A stretch of DNA of 7,499 bases from Bacillota bacterium (GCA_023396225.1 JAEWWT010000032.1:1-7499); one strand, 5' to 3'; shown: positions 1-5,648, counted from the stretch's first letter. Notes: generated from the sequence alone by a model not told the origin. Made by a program: numbers and translations.

Positions 1-577
1 TGTTATCTTTCATTTTTATCTCACAGCGCACCCAATGTTCTAAATCTGTTCTGTGACGTTCAGCTTTTTTATCATAAATTCTTATGTAAACAGGTGAATT
101 ATGCGAATCACCATGACCGACAGTACAGCCCTTATTACTTACAATGACTTCCCAGTTAGTATTTTTAGAAACAAAATTGCCTTGCTGTGTAGCCTTAACA
201 AAATAATTCAAATCAAGCAAGCCAATAAAATCATCATAAGCAACATCAAGTCGAGTAATATTCATTTGTCTTTGTTCAGCTTTTTCACTCCAGTTATCAA
301 GAATTAAATCAAATATTTCTTGATAGTTGCCAGTTCCGAAGCTTTCAAAGTTCCTACACCCTTGACCCGACATTTCAACACATATTCCCATATCTTCACG
401 ACCATTATACATAATGCTTATACCGTCATAACTTAATCTGCTTTGGTAACAATACCGCGCTTTATCAATCTGTTGAAATTTGATTTCTTGTAAACCAAGT
501 AATTCAATTACATCAGGTATGCTATGTATTTTTGTAGTAAAAGTAAACCAGTCATAAATTACCCTATTCTGTTCCAT
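1..577 (-). CDS. Rolling-circle replication initiator, Rep_trans-like (partial, C-terminus outside window)
   Basis: The frame is open from the ATG at 577 to the left edge and gives about 191 residues of an initiator that would nick the phage double-strand origin and start rolling-circle replication (pII role). Visible motifs fit the Rep_trans / replication initiation factor family: TRLDVAYDD at residues 108-116, YIRIYDKKAE at 164-173 with a tyrosine in the position expected for the nicking residue, and HWVRCEIKMKD at 181-191. The family also contains NicK/Orf20-type relaxases of ICEBs1 and Tn916. An in-frame ATG at 583 is an alternative start; the AGGAG at about 588-592 is better spaced (about 9 nt) for 577. 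The gene overlaps the end of the upstream zinc-ribbon gene, suggesting translational coupling. The missing C-terminal part lies left of the window. Confidence 0.85.
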   Translation of the reverse strand, partial: MEQNRVIYDWFTFTTKIHSIPDVIELLGLQEIKFQQIDKARYCYQSRLSYDGISIMYNGREDMGICVEMSGQGCRNFESFGTGNYQEIFDLILDNWSEKAEQRQMNITRLDVAYDDFIGLLDLNYFVKATQQGNFVSKNTNWEVIVSNKGCTVGHGDSHNSPVYIRIYDKKAERHRTDLEHWVRCEIKMKDN

Positions 578-761
578 TTGCATTAACTCCTATCAAACAA
601 GAATCATCCGAAGTATCTCTTAAACTAGGTAAAACACATTGCTGTAAATATCGTAATAAACATTGAGGACACATAGTCGCTTGAATAACTCCGAACTTTA
701 TAAAAACCAATTCTCTAGTTTTTCCGCAGGTTGGACAAATACCTACTTTCACATTTGCCAT
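564..761 (-). CDS. Small CxxC zinc-ribbon protein preceding rep
   Basis: This 65-aa protein has two CxxC knuckles, CPTC at residues 9-12 and CPQC at 31-34, spaced like a zinc ribbon, plus single cysteines at 42 and 55. The start at 761 is chosen because GGGGG lies 9-14 nt upstream; an in-frame start at 797 would place translation inside the origin-proximal sequence without a ribosome binding site. Its 3' end overlaps the rep start by 14-20 bp, so both are probably translated together. I do not recognise a named family. A small zinc-binding protein beside the initiator could help DNA binding or regulate rep, but this is inferred only from position. It is soluble, with no membrane segment. Confidence 0.7.
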   Translation of the reverse strand: MANVKVGICPTCGKTRELVFIKFGVIQATMCPQCLLRYLQQCVLPSLRDTSDDSCLIGVNANGTE

Positions 762-798
762 AGTAAATCCCCCATAAAAATAATTAAATGCAGTCATT

Positions 799-824
799 AA
801 CCCCCTATTTAGCTACTGGGGGTT
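799..824 (-). other. Candidate double-strand origin / nick-site hairpin
   Basis: A perfect inverted repeat AACCCCC (799-805) / GGGGGTT (818-824) flanks a 12-nt loop. On the minus (coding) strand the loop reads AGTAGCTAAATA. From memory, the oriT sites nicked by Rep_trans-family relaxases of ICEBs1 and Tn916 are also C-run / G-run inverted repeats with a CTAACA-like sequence before the G-run. The site lies immediately before the rep module and after the export module, the place of the M13 intergenic origin. Nicking here is inferred. Confidence 0.5.
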
Positions 825-825
825 T

Positions 826-848
826 AGCTGGATTGCTCCAGCTTTTTT
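826..848. other. Second hairpin beside the origin (terminator-like on plus strand)
   Basis: AGCTGGA (826-832) and TCCAGCT (837-843) form a perfect 7-bp stem with a 4-nt loop, followed on the plus strand by six T residues (843-848). It is shaped like a plus-strand intrinsic terminator, but no plus-strand gene in the window ends here. It sits two bases from the candidate nick hairpin, so it may instead be part of the origin or packaging region. It could also stop antisense transcription into the phage genes. Confidence 0.45.
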
Positions 849-853
849 GAAAA

Positions 854-961
854 TTAATAGAAATATTTTTTTATTAAATGAACACCTATTTTAACAAAAA
901 TAGTAGCAAATAAAAAAGCAATAAATACCTTAATAGCAAAAACAATAATTAACTCAAGCAT
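854..961 (-). CDS. 35-aa single-TM protein
   Basis: This is a very small hydrophobic protein, almost entirely one membrane helix (residues 2-23) with a basic tail (K24, K31, K32). It is supported by a good ribosome binding site, AAAAGGTGA, about 7 nt before the ATG at 961, and by an 8-bp overlap with the stop of the upstream 124-aa gene (TAATGCTTGA junction). It is the last gene before the candidate origin. The size and topology resemble minor coat proteins of filamentous phages (pVII/pIX class) or small accessory membrane proteins; I cannot assign it to a family. Confidence 0.6.
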   Translation of the reverse strand: MLELIIVFAIKVFIAFLFATIFVKIGVHLIKKYFY

Positions 962-1328
962 TATCAATCACCTTTTCATCGATTTTATCTAAAAATTCAT
1001 AACTATATTTAATTATTTCGTCTTTAAAATTACATTGTGGAATAACCTTAATATAATAAACATCACCAATTTTAGAATCATAATAAACTTTAGTACTTTG
1101 ACATTGTCCCTCACCGTTATAACCGTCAATTGTAAATTTAACATAATAATCAGTATCAAAAGCATTACTTCGCTCAGTATAACCAGTAATAGTACATTGT
1201 TCTATAATAGGTTCTTTTTCATAAGCAACAAGGAATTGAGATAACCAAATAGCACAAGCAATAAAACCTGTAATAAGCAAAACATTTTTAATAATATCTT
1301 GAATTAATTTACATTTATAATCATACAT
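954..1328 (-). CDS. Membrane-anchored protein of unknown function, 124 aa
   Basis: The protein has a short cytoplasmic N-terminus, one membrane helix at about residues 14-36, and a beta-rich outer domain (residues 40-105) with cysteines at 45, 76 and 99. The stretch around residues 80-95, YYDSKIGDVYYIKV, resembles the 'Y-x-GD-x-x-x-v' pattern of small beta-barrel domains such as DUF3592-like proteins; that is a loose resemblance only. The ATG at 1328 is preceded by AAGGGGGA about 7 nt upstream. It follows the 47-aa TM gene by 20 bp and overlaps the 35-aa gene, so the three form one translational unit downstream of the assembly ATPase. Function unknown; superinfection exclusion or export accessory roles are possible. 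Confidence 0.7.
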   Translation of the reverse strand: MYDYKCKLIQDIIKNVLLITGFIACAIWLSQFLVAYEKEPIIEQCTITGYTERSNAFDTDYYVKFTIDGYNGEGQCQSTKVYYDSKIGDVYYIKVIPQCNFKDEIIKYSYEFLDKIDEKVIDNA

Positions 1329-1348
1329 AATAAATCCCCCTTATAACC

Positions 1349-1492
1349 TTACTTATTTAATCTTTTATCAGCTATCAGAATCAGAGCCAAGAGAGCAACT
1401 CCAGTAGCTACACCGAGAACAAACCATATAATATTAAAATCACAGAATAAGTTATAACACCTTAACAAACCATTAAGAATTAAGTTAAACAT
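1349..1492 (-). CDS. 47-aa single-TM protein
   Basis: This gene starts at the ATG at 1492, 7 nt after AAAGGA, and ends 20 bp before the start of the 124-aa membrane protein. The product has a polar N-terminal third with cysteines at 12 and 17, a membrane helix at about residues 21-40 (IIWFVLGVATGVALLALILI), and a basic end (DKRLNK). The topology, N-terminus out and basic tail inside, is like filamentous phage minor coat proteins, but no specific match is recognised. It lies between the Zot-like gene and the origin, where M13 carries its secretin gene, which is not needed in a Gram-positive host. Confidence 0.6.
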   Translation of the reverse strand: MFNLILNGLLRCYNLFCDFNIIWFVLGVATGVALLALILIADKRLNK

Positions 1493-1529
1493 ATAAATGT
1501 CCTTTCTATAAACCGTTTGAAATACTTGC

Positions 1530-1555
1530 TTTGCGCTTCCAGTTGGAAGCGCAAA
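1530..1555. other. Perfect 11-bp hairpin after the Zot-like gene
   Basis: TTTGCGCTTCC (1530-1540) and GGAAGCGCAAA (1545-1555) form a perfect 11-bp stem around a 4-nt loop. It lies 24 bp past the Zot-like stop codon. There is no T-run in either direction, so it is not a standard intrinsic terminator. Candidates are a packaging signal on the single-stranded genome, which in filamentous phages is a GC-rich hairpin near the end of the morphogenesis genes, or an mRNA stabiliser/processing site. Confidence 0.55.
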
Positions 1556-1579
1556 CGAAAAGTAATTACAATTCGGTAA

Positions 1580-2458
1580 TTATTTAGAAGCCAACTGTTT
1601 TTTTATTTCAGTAAAATCAACACCACTATAAATTTGTTCATGGCGAGGCTTGAAACCTTTGTTAGCAAGACGCTCAATTTTTTGATATGTATCAAAGCTT
1701 TCTCGAAGTTCTTTATCATGTACAAACATCTCAAGCTTAATCAAACGTAGTTTATCAACAGCACCATCATCTTTAATTTTAGGCTTATATAACCTAACAA
1801 TAGTTAAACAGCCAAATACAGTTAAAGGCTTATATAATATAGTTGTCTGTTCCCTAAAAGGTTTAGCAATACGTTCAAAGACCTGTGATGTACCTATAAT
1901 GGCTTTACGTTGTTTACGCTGTTGACAAATCTCTGCAAGCAGTTCCGGAGGAATGTTCTTACTTTCTAAACTGCTCCACCAATTTTGAATTTCATCAAGT
2001 ACGATTATTTGACCATAAATACCATTAGTCAATTTAAGTAAATCATCACCGGATATTAATTTGTTATCTTGAAAATTAATATCCATGTTACTTGCAATAT
2101 TAGCAAGTGGAAAACGTTCTTTAAGTTTCTTAAGCAACCATATTAATGTCATTGTCTTACCGCTTCCTTGTTCTCCGCATATCATATGTAACCCAAAGAA
2201 ATTAAAAGAATCAGGATCTAAACTGAATCTATCAATAACAAACTGACGAGGAAAAAGAACATAAAAACAAAACAAATTATGTAAAATACCTTTTTTATTG
2301 TAAACTGGCTTATCCCTCTTTACATGCGACTTTTTTAATCGACATCCTTTAATATAATAATAAACAAAGAAAACAGCACACATAAGAAAAAAAGGAATAA
2401 AAGCAACAGCAAAAATTTTAAAAACAAATATCAATAAATCTTTTACTAGTCCAAACAT
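1580..2458 (-). CDS. Zot/pI-like phage assembly ATPase
   Basis: The gene encodes a 292-aa membrane ATPase that would drive extrusion of the phage through the membrane. An N-terminal membrane segment spans about residues 8-36, followed by a basic stretch. The ATPase part has a Walker A motif GEQGSGKT at residues 95-102, a Walker B motif IIVLDEIQ at 151-158 and a GTSQ...R segment at 189-202 resembling the third conserved motif of Zot/pI proteins. M13 pI has its membrane helix after the ATPase domain; here it is in front, a variant arrangement. The ATG at 2458 has a G-rich site upstream; a TTG at 2464 is in frame and would overlap the previous stop. The gene abuts the pVI-like gene, so coupling is likely. 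The identification rests on motifs, size and context. Confidence 0.88.
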   Translation of the reverse strand: MFGLVKDLLIFVFKIFAVAFIPFFLMCAVFFVYYYIKGCRLKKSHVKRDKPVYNKKGILHNLFCFYVLFPRQFVIDRFSLDPDSFNFFGLHMICGEQGSGKTMTLIWLLKKLKERFPLANIASNMDINFQDNKLISGDDLLKLTNGIYGQIIVLDEIQNWWSSLESKNIPPELLAEICQQRKQRKAIIGTSQVFERIAKPFREQTTILYKPLTVFGCLTIVRLYKPKIKDDGAVDKLRLIKLEMFVHDKELRESFDTYQKIERLANKGFKPRHEQIYSGVDFTEIKKQLASK

Positions 2459-2460
2459 AA

Positions 2461-2796
2461 TCAAGCCCCCATTGTCGGAATTAATGATTTAGTACGAATT
2501 GCAGCAGCAAAAACTAGTTTAAAAAAAACCCAAGCTGAAATCATTTGAAACATCAAGGATAATTCATAAAGAGGAATAAAATAACATACACCATTAAGAA
2601 TATCAGTAATTAGTGAAGCAATACTTTCAAACTTATCAGCAATAGTATTAAAAAACTCAACATTAGGTAACAAATCATTAAATTTTAATATCAATGAATT
2701 AATCATAATAGCAGTAGTATCTTGTAAAAGTTCACCCAAAGGATTAAGAAAACTTAAAAGCAAAGACTTAATTAATTCAATAACAGCAATAATCAT
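2461..2796 (-). CDS. pVI-like minor coat / assembly membrane protein
   Basis: This 111-aa hydrophobic protein has a membrane segment at about residues 2-20 and a long hydrophobic C-terminal half (about 65-100) containing one or two more, ending with a basic RTK. It overlaps the adsorption gene through an ATGA junction and abuts the Zot-like gene, exactly where M13 carries gene VI between III and I. A GGAGGTG site lies 8 nt before the ATG. In M13, pVI and pIII form the tip that is released last; the same partnership is inferred here from synteny, since the sequence itself is not diagnostic. Confidence 0.7.
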   Translation of the reverse strand: MIIAVIELIKSLLLSFLNPLGELLQDTTAIMINSLILKFNDLLPNVEFFNTIADKFESIASLITDILNGVCYFIPLYELSLMFQMISAWVFFKLVFAAAIRTKSLIPTMGA

Positions 2797-4262
2797 TTTT
2801 TATCACCTCCAGTTTTATCATTACCAACAGCAACAGGACCAATAACACCAGGCAACTGCTTAAAAACATGCCAGACAAAACCAAGCCATAAAAGCGCTTT
2901 AATAACAATTCTAATTTCACAAATATAATCATCAAGAATAGAGAAATCAATAACAGCAGAACAATCTTTACCACAAATATTAAAATTCATAGTGAACTGT
3001 GGAGCAGATGGCGAAACATTGTCAATCATTTCTTTAAATGTATCTGAAATTTTATAAAAAGGTGAAAACTTATCGACAAGAATTTTTGCTGCTTCAGATG
3101 ATAAAATTACACCCCATTCATATTTAGAATCTTTATCTTCTTCATCTTCTTTAGGTTCTTCAGTTTCATCCTCAGGCTTATCACCGTCTACACTACCAAA
3201 ACTAGTATCAATTCCATTAGCTAATGAGCCATCATCGGAAAAGTAATTCATATCAACATAGTAGTATTTATTATCTTTATAAAGCAATGTTCCATCAGTT
3301 TCAAGGTAATAATTTTTACCCTCATATTCGACTAGCATAGTGTCTTTATGGAATAAATCTTGAAAGAAATTTTTATCCTTTGGAATGACATTATATAAAG
3401 TTCCTGCAATTTCCTTACCGTTAAAGTATTCATAACCTTTAATTAATTTATCAATACCAGTATTAAAATCATTATAAAGATTATTAAGAGTATTAAGAAT
3501 TTCAGCAGTAACATCATTTAGATTATCTAAATCAATTTGTTTGTCAGATAAATCATCAGCAATCTGATTAATAAAATTATTAAATTGATTGTCTGTTAAA
3601 TCGGAAGGACTTGACGGACGAGGTGCAGATGTGGCACTGGTAGGGGCTTGAGTACCGTCAACATATCTAATATCACCATAATACTGCCAGTCTGTACCCC
3701 ATCTATAAAATAAACCAGTTGTAGCATTTAACGAAGATGAAGAAATAAGTTCACCGCTTTTATTGTAGCTTTTTTTATTACCATTTTGAGCTACACAAGT
3801 TAAAAATGACTTAGAAGAATCATTACTCATATAATCAGGATATAAAATACAATAATCAACATAATATTTATTTAACCATCCGTAATTGTTCTTATAACTA
3901 ACAAAAGCACCATAGCCATTAAGATATGTAGCGTTATAATCTTCACCGTATGTAAAATCAAGATACTTTTGGAAATAAGCACGTGTATCAACACCCATAT
4001 CATTTAAAATATGAATAAGTATTGTCTTATCAACAAAAGTATTATAATAGGCTGTGCCTTGTCTTTGATTGACGGAACTGTAAAACTGGTCAACGGTTAT
4101 ATCACCGTCATACAATCTCTTATAGTCTGCAATAGCGTCTATTGCGTAATCGGTTATTGTTTGGTATTCTTCTGTGTAGGTATCTTCTTCCGCAGAAACA
4201 GGAATACATAAAGCAAAAGATAGCGTTATAAGCGCTATCAATATACTAAGTATTTTCCTCAT
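2793..4262 (-). CDS. pIII-like adsorption (attachment) protein
   Basis: This 489-aa secreted protein is the likely host-recognition tip. It has a classical signal peptide (basic MRK, hydrophobic 4-20, VSA|EE cleavage after residue 24), an N-terminal Tyr/Asn/Asp-rich domain (25-205), a Pro/Ser/Thr linker (206-221), a helical segment (222-275), a Tyr-rich beta domain (about 280-345), a very acidic linker (359-378) and a C-terminal domain with three cysteines (430, 434, 448) and a membrane helix at about 450-468 before a short hydrophilic tail. Domain-linker-domain-anchor is the pIII plan. ATG 4262 is preferred because it begins the signal peptide; in-frame starts at 4268 and 4295 would only add a charged extension. 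The start overlaps the upstream 47-aa gene by 17 bp. The protein is not recognised by sequence identity. Confidence 0.8.
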   Translation of the reverse strand: MRKILSILIALITLSFALCIPVSAEEDTYTEEYQTITDYAIDAIADYKRLYDGDITVDQFYSSVNQRQGTAYYNTFVDKTILIHILNDMGVDTRAYFQKYLDFTYGEDYNATYLNGYGAFVSYKNNYGWLNKYYVDYCILYPDYMSNDSSKSFLTCVAQNGNKKSYNKSGELISSSSLNATTGLFYRWGTDWQYYGDIRYVDGTQAPTSATSAPRPSSPSDLTDNQFNNFINQIADDLSDKQIDLDNLNDVTAEILNTLNNLYNDFNTGIDKLIKGYEYFNGKEIAGTLYNVIPKDKNFFQDLFHKDTMLVEYEGKNYYLETDGTLLYKDNKYYYVDMNYFSDDGSLANGIDTSFGSVDGDKPEDETEEPKEDEEDKDSKYEWGVILSSEAAKILVDKFSPFYKISDTFKEMIDNVSPSAPQFTMNFNICGKDCSAVIDFSILDDYICEIRIVIKALLWLGFVWHVFKQLPGVIGPVAVGNDKTGGDKK

Positions 4263-4389
4263 GTACATCACTCTTTTCTCGATTAGATTTATCATTTTGA
4301 TACTTTTTTATCTTGTACTTCCAAACAAGATAAGCGACTATAACAATAGCAAAAACAATATTTATAACAATCTGTGTAGGAGAAAACAT
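4246..4389 (-). CDS. 47-aa single-TM protein between coat and adsorption genes
   Basis: The product is a short N-terminus, one membrane helix at about residues 6-23, a strongly basic segment (KYKIKKYQ) and a charged tail. The ATG at 4389 has an AAAGGGG ribosome binding site 8 nt upstream, and that site lies inside the 3' arm of the hairpin at 4398-4422. The stop codon overlaps the start of the adsorption gene, so translation of the two is probably coupled. A membrane helix followed by a basic tail is the layout of filamentous coat proteins, so this could be a minor coat protein or a small assembly factor. No family recognised. Confidence 0.65.
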   Translation of the reverse strand: MFSPTQIVINIVFAIVIVAYLVWKYKIKKYQNDKSNREKSDVHEENT

Positions 4390-4397
4390 AAAAACAA

Positions 4398-4449
4398 CCC
4401 CTTTAATTAAAATTTAAAGGGGGTAAAAGAAATATATTCACTTACCCCC
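4398..4449 (-). promoter_or_regulatory. Attenuator-like pair of mutually exclusive hairpins after the coat gene
   Basis: On the minus-strand RNA, hairpin A pairs GGGGGUAA (4449-4442) with UUACCCCC (4426-4419). Hairpin B pairs CCCCUUUAA (4422-4414) with UUAAAGGGG (4406-4398) and is followed by UUGUUUUU, so it looks like an intrinsic terminator. The two share 4419-4422 and cannot coexist. Hairpin B also hides the AAAGGGG ribosome binding site of the 47-aa gene. M13 likewise has a terminator just after gene VIII. Function is inferred. Confidence 0.65.
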
Positions 4450-4456
4450 CTACGGC

Positions 4457-4648
4457 TTACGCACCGTAAATTGCGCTTGATACGAATGAAAGAACCTTAC
4501 GAATTGCAGCTACTCCGACAATGAACGGAAGAACCTGAGGAACTGCACTTGAAAGCGCTCCAGTGATAGGAGTAAAATCAAGTGAACTCAAATCAATTGT
4601 CGGAGATGTTGCAGCATCGGCAGCAACAAACATAAAATGATTAAACAT
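4457..4648 (-). CDS. Major coat protein (pVIII-like)
   Basis: The 63-aa protein has the filamentous coat layout: an N-terminal part with acidic residues (D11, D19, D24), a hydrophobic helix at about 32-49 (including PQVLPFIVGVAAI), a basic pair R50-K51 and a hydrophobic C-terminal helix ending YGA. Thousands of copies would form the virion tube around the DNA. The N-terminus lacks the basic start of a classical signal peptide; an uncleaved coat inserted by a YidC-type route, as in Pf3, or cleavage after the AADAA stretch are both possible. The ribosome binding site AAGGAGG (4659-4665) is the strongest in the operon. The gene is followed at once by a terminator-like hairpin, as expected for a highly expressed coat gene. 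Confidence 0.82.
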   Translation of the reverse strand: MFNHFMFVAADAATSPTIDLSSLDFTPITGALSSAVPQVLPFIVGVAAIRKVLSFVSSAIYGA

Positions 4649-4658
4649 AATAAAAAAA

Positions 4659-4665
4659 CCTCCTT
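4659..4665 (-). promoter_or_regulatory. Strong ribosome binding site of the coat gene
   Basis: AAGGAGG lies 10 nt before the coat ATG at 4648. It is the nearest to the full anti-Shine-Dalgarno match in the phage operon and decides the start over the in-frame ATG at 4633. Confidence 0.8.
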
Positions 4666-4678
4666 ATCAAAAATTTAT

Positions 4679-4696
4679 CTTAATTTAAAAATTAAG
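4679..4696. other. AT-rich hairpin upstream of the coat gene
   Basis: CTTAATTT (4679-4686) and AAATTAAG (4689-4696) form a perfect inverted repeat that overlaps the stop codon of the 118-aa gene. On the minus strand a short T-run follows within a few bases. It may be a weak terminator or define the 5' end of a processed coat mRNA. It may also be chance in AT-rich DNA. Confidence 0.3.
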
Positions 4697-5048
4697 CATG
4701 AAAAAAAGTTTTAAGAACGCAAGCAATAACAGCATAAATTACTATAAAAGCAAAAATATTTCCTGTAAGCTGATATGTATTATTTAACAATGCTGTTTGC
4801 TGTTCTATAACTTGCTGTTGTTCTGTTATAAGTTCGTTCTGTGTTTCAACAAGTTCAATTAGAGAATCAAACTTTGCTGTATAATCAACTGGGTTAGTTA
4901 GCGGAACTTCAACAACAGGCTCTGTAAAAGGAATTTCAATTGTTGAATCAATAGGAACAGAAGTTACATCTTCAATAGGAACAGTCGTTACTTCTTCAAC
5001 TGGAACATCTGTAACTTCTTCAACTGGAACATCTGCTATTTCTTCCAT
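4692..5048 (-). CDS. Repeat / coiled-coil / tail-anchored protein of the virion module
   Basis: This 118-aa protein has three clear zones. Residues 6-37 are four 8-residue repeats of the type DVPVEEVT, fading into related EIPF and VEVPL units to about residue 54. Residues 56-95 are a Gln/Glu-rich coiled coil (LIELVETQNELITEQQQVIE). Residues 97-116 are a membrane helix with a short tail. There is no signal peptide. The ATG at 5048 is chosen because AAGGA lies upstream; a GTG at 5075 lacks a site. It lies between the pV-like and coat genes, where M13 has VII and IX. An acidic repeat rod on a coiled-coil stalk could be a minor virion or assembly protein. No family is recognised and M13 VII/IX are far shorter. 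Confidence 0.7.
   Translation of the reverse strand: MEEIADVPVEEVTDVPVEEVTTVPIEDVTSVPIDSTIEIPFTEPVVEVPLTNPVDYTAKFDSLIELVETQNELITEQQQVIEQQTALLNNTYQLTGNIFAFIVIYAVIACVLKTFFHA
4938..5033 (-). repeat. Four tandem 24-bp in-frame coding repeats
   Basis: Units at 5033-5010, 5009-4986, 4985-4962 and 4961-4938 encode DVPVEEVT, DVPVEEVT, TVPIEDVT and SVPIDSTI. The first two units differ at only two or so bases, which points to recent duplication; the others are more diverged. Because the unit is a multiple of three, copy-number change would lengthen or shorten the protein without a frameshift. Confidence 0.8.
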
Positions 5049-5052
5049 GAAA

Positions 5053-5205
5053 TTAATTATCCTTTTCTTCCTCACTTAAAAATTGTTCAAGAATTTTACT
5101 GCACGTTTCTGTGAAAGTCTGTGAAGCTTCAATTAATTCAATCAAAAGAAATTTATAAGGGTTTTCCTTAAATACATCTTGCTTTACTTTATCTAAATTT
5201 GTCAT
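5053..5205 (-). CDS. 50-aa helical protein of unknown function
   Basis: The gene starts at the ATG at 5205 with GAGGT about 7 nt upstream and overlaps or abuts its neighbours: it begins 9 bp after the pV-like stop and ends 4 bp before the next start. The product is predicted to be mostly helical, with an amphipathic core around residues 16-45 and an acidic end (EEEKDN). It lacks a membrane helix, so it is not a typical pVII or pIX. Position suggests a small DNA-binding or regulatory partner of the pV-like protein, but that is only inferred. Confidence 0.65.
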   Translation of the reverse strand: MTNLDKVKQDVFKENPYKFLLIELIEASQTFTETCSKILEQFLSEEEKDN

Positions 5206-5214
5206 GATGTTACC

Positions 5215-5511
5215 TCACTTCTTGACCGAAAGTTCAAAGCCGACAATGTCAGTAAAAGTATAATTGCCACGCTTTTCGGACATATAGTCTATCATAATTT
5301 CTGCGCCCTGGAGTTTATCAAGATCAGACATATAAGGTTTAAGCTGTTCAACAAATATCGGACTATCAGCTTTTATGAACTCTGTCTTACTTGCGAAGCC
5401 AAACCAATCCTTTGACTTATAATCGAAGTTTAAATTTAAACCCTTGATTTGCTCCTGTTTCTTCTCGCTCCAGTAATCTACTGGCTGAATACCTTTAATA
5501 ATGCCACGCAT
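5215..5511 (-). CDS. pV-like single-stranded DNA-binding protein (by position)
   Basis: This 98-aa soluble protein is the first gene after the main phage promoter. It is rich in Lys and aromatic residues with alternating beta-type segments (MRGIIKGIQPVDYW, GLNLNFDYKSKDWFGFA, YTFTDIVGFEL), compatible with the small OB-like fold of filamentous phage pV proteins that coat new single-stranded genomes. That fold is inferred; no diagnostic motif is seen. The ATG at 5511 is chosen because AAAGGTG (5521-5527) lies 9 nt upstream; the ATG at 5523 would overlap that site. Gene V opens the coat module in M13, and the same place and size here support the assignment. Confidence 0.6.
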   Translation of the reverse strand: MRGIIKGIQPVDYWSEKKQEQIKGLNLNFDYKSKDWFGFASKTEFIKADSPIFVEQLKPYMSDLDKLQGAEIMIDYMSEKRGNYTFTDIVGFELSVKK

Positions 5512-5558
5512 AAAAACACACACCTTTCAAACAATAAATTTAATTTAATATATACAAA

Positions 5559-5572
5559 CAAGTAAATACTTG
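5559..5572. repeat. Palindrome in the phage mRNA leader
   Basis: CAAGTA-AA-TACTTG is a perfect 14-bp inverted repeat in the roughly 130-nt leader between the phage promoter and the pV-like start. It could be a weak RNA hairpin or a binding site for another regulator. It does not match the TTCC-N5-GGAA operators. Confidence 0.3.
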
Positions 5573-5622
5573 CTGTGGCTAAGGGGATAAGCCTTTTAAA
5601 GTCATGCTTAGGACATATAACT

Positions 5623-5635
5623 TTCCTATTAAGAA
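5623..5635. promoter_or_regulatory. Operator 1 (TTCC-N5-type palindrome)
   Basis: TTCCTATTAAGAA, extended to CTTTC...GAAAG at 5621-5637, is an imperfect copy of the palindrome repeated at 5657 and 5697. It lies just downstream of the expected start of phage-operon transcription (about 5642). Binding by the XRE protein is inferred. Confidence 0.6.
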
Positions 5636-5648
5636 AGTTTACATTTAT

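Noticed and set aside
101..307. Plus-strand frame opposite rep
   Set aside because: Antisense to a clear Rep_trans-like gene, with no ribosome binding site.
1563..1582. TAATTAC/GTAATTA inverted repeat at the Zot-like stop codon
   Set aside because: Short and fully AT-rich except two bases; likely chance in this composition.
2777..2974. 65-codon hydrophobic minus-strand frame within the 3' end of the adsorption gene
   Set aside because: It is an alternate frame of the C-terminal anchor region and lacks its own ribosome binding site.
4200..4262. Lipoprotein signal in the adsorption protein (Cys at residue 19)
   Set aside because: The residues before the cysteine (F-A-L) do not fit a lipobox, while VSA|EE is a good ordinary signal-peptidase site.
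5579..5605. Eight-codon leader peptide (MTLKGLSP) in the phage mRNA leader
   Set aside because: No ribosome binding site precedes its ATG at 5605 and there is no obvious regulatory codon run.
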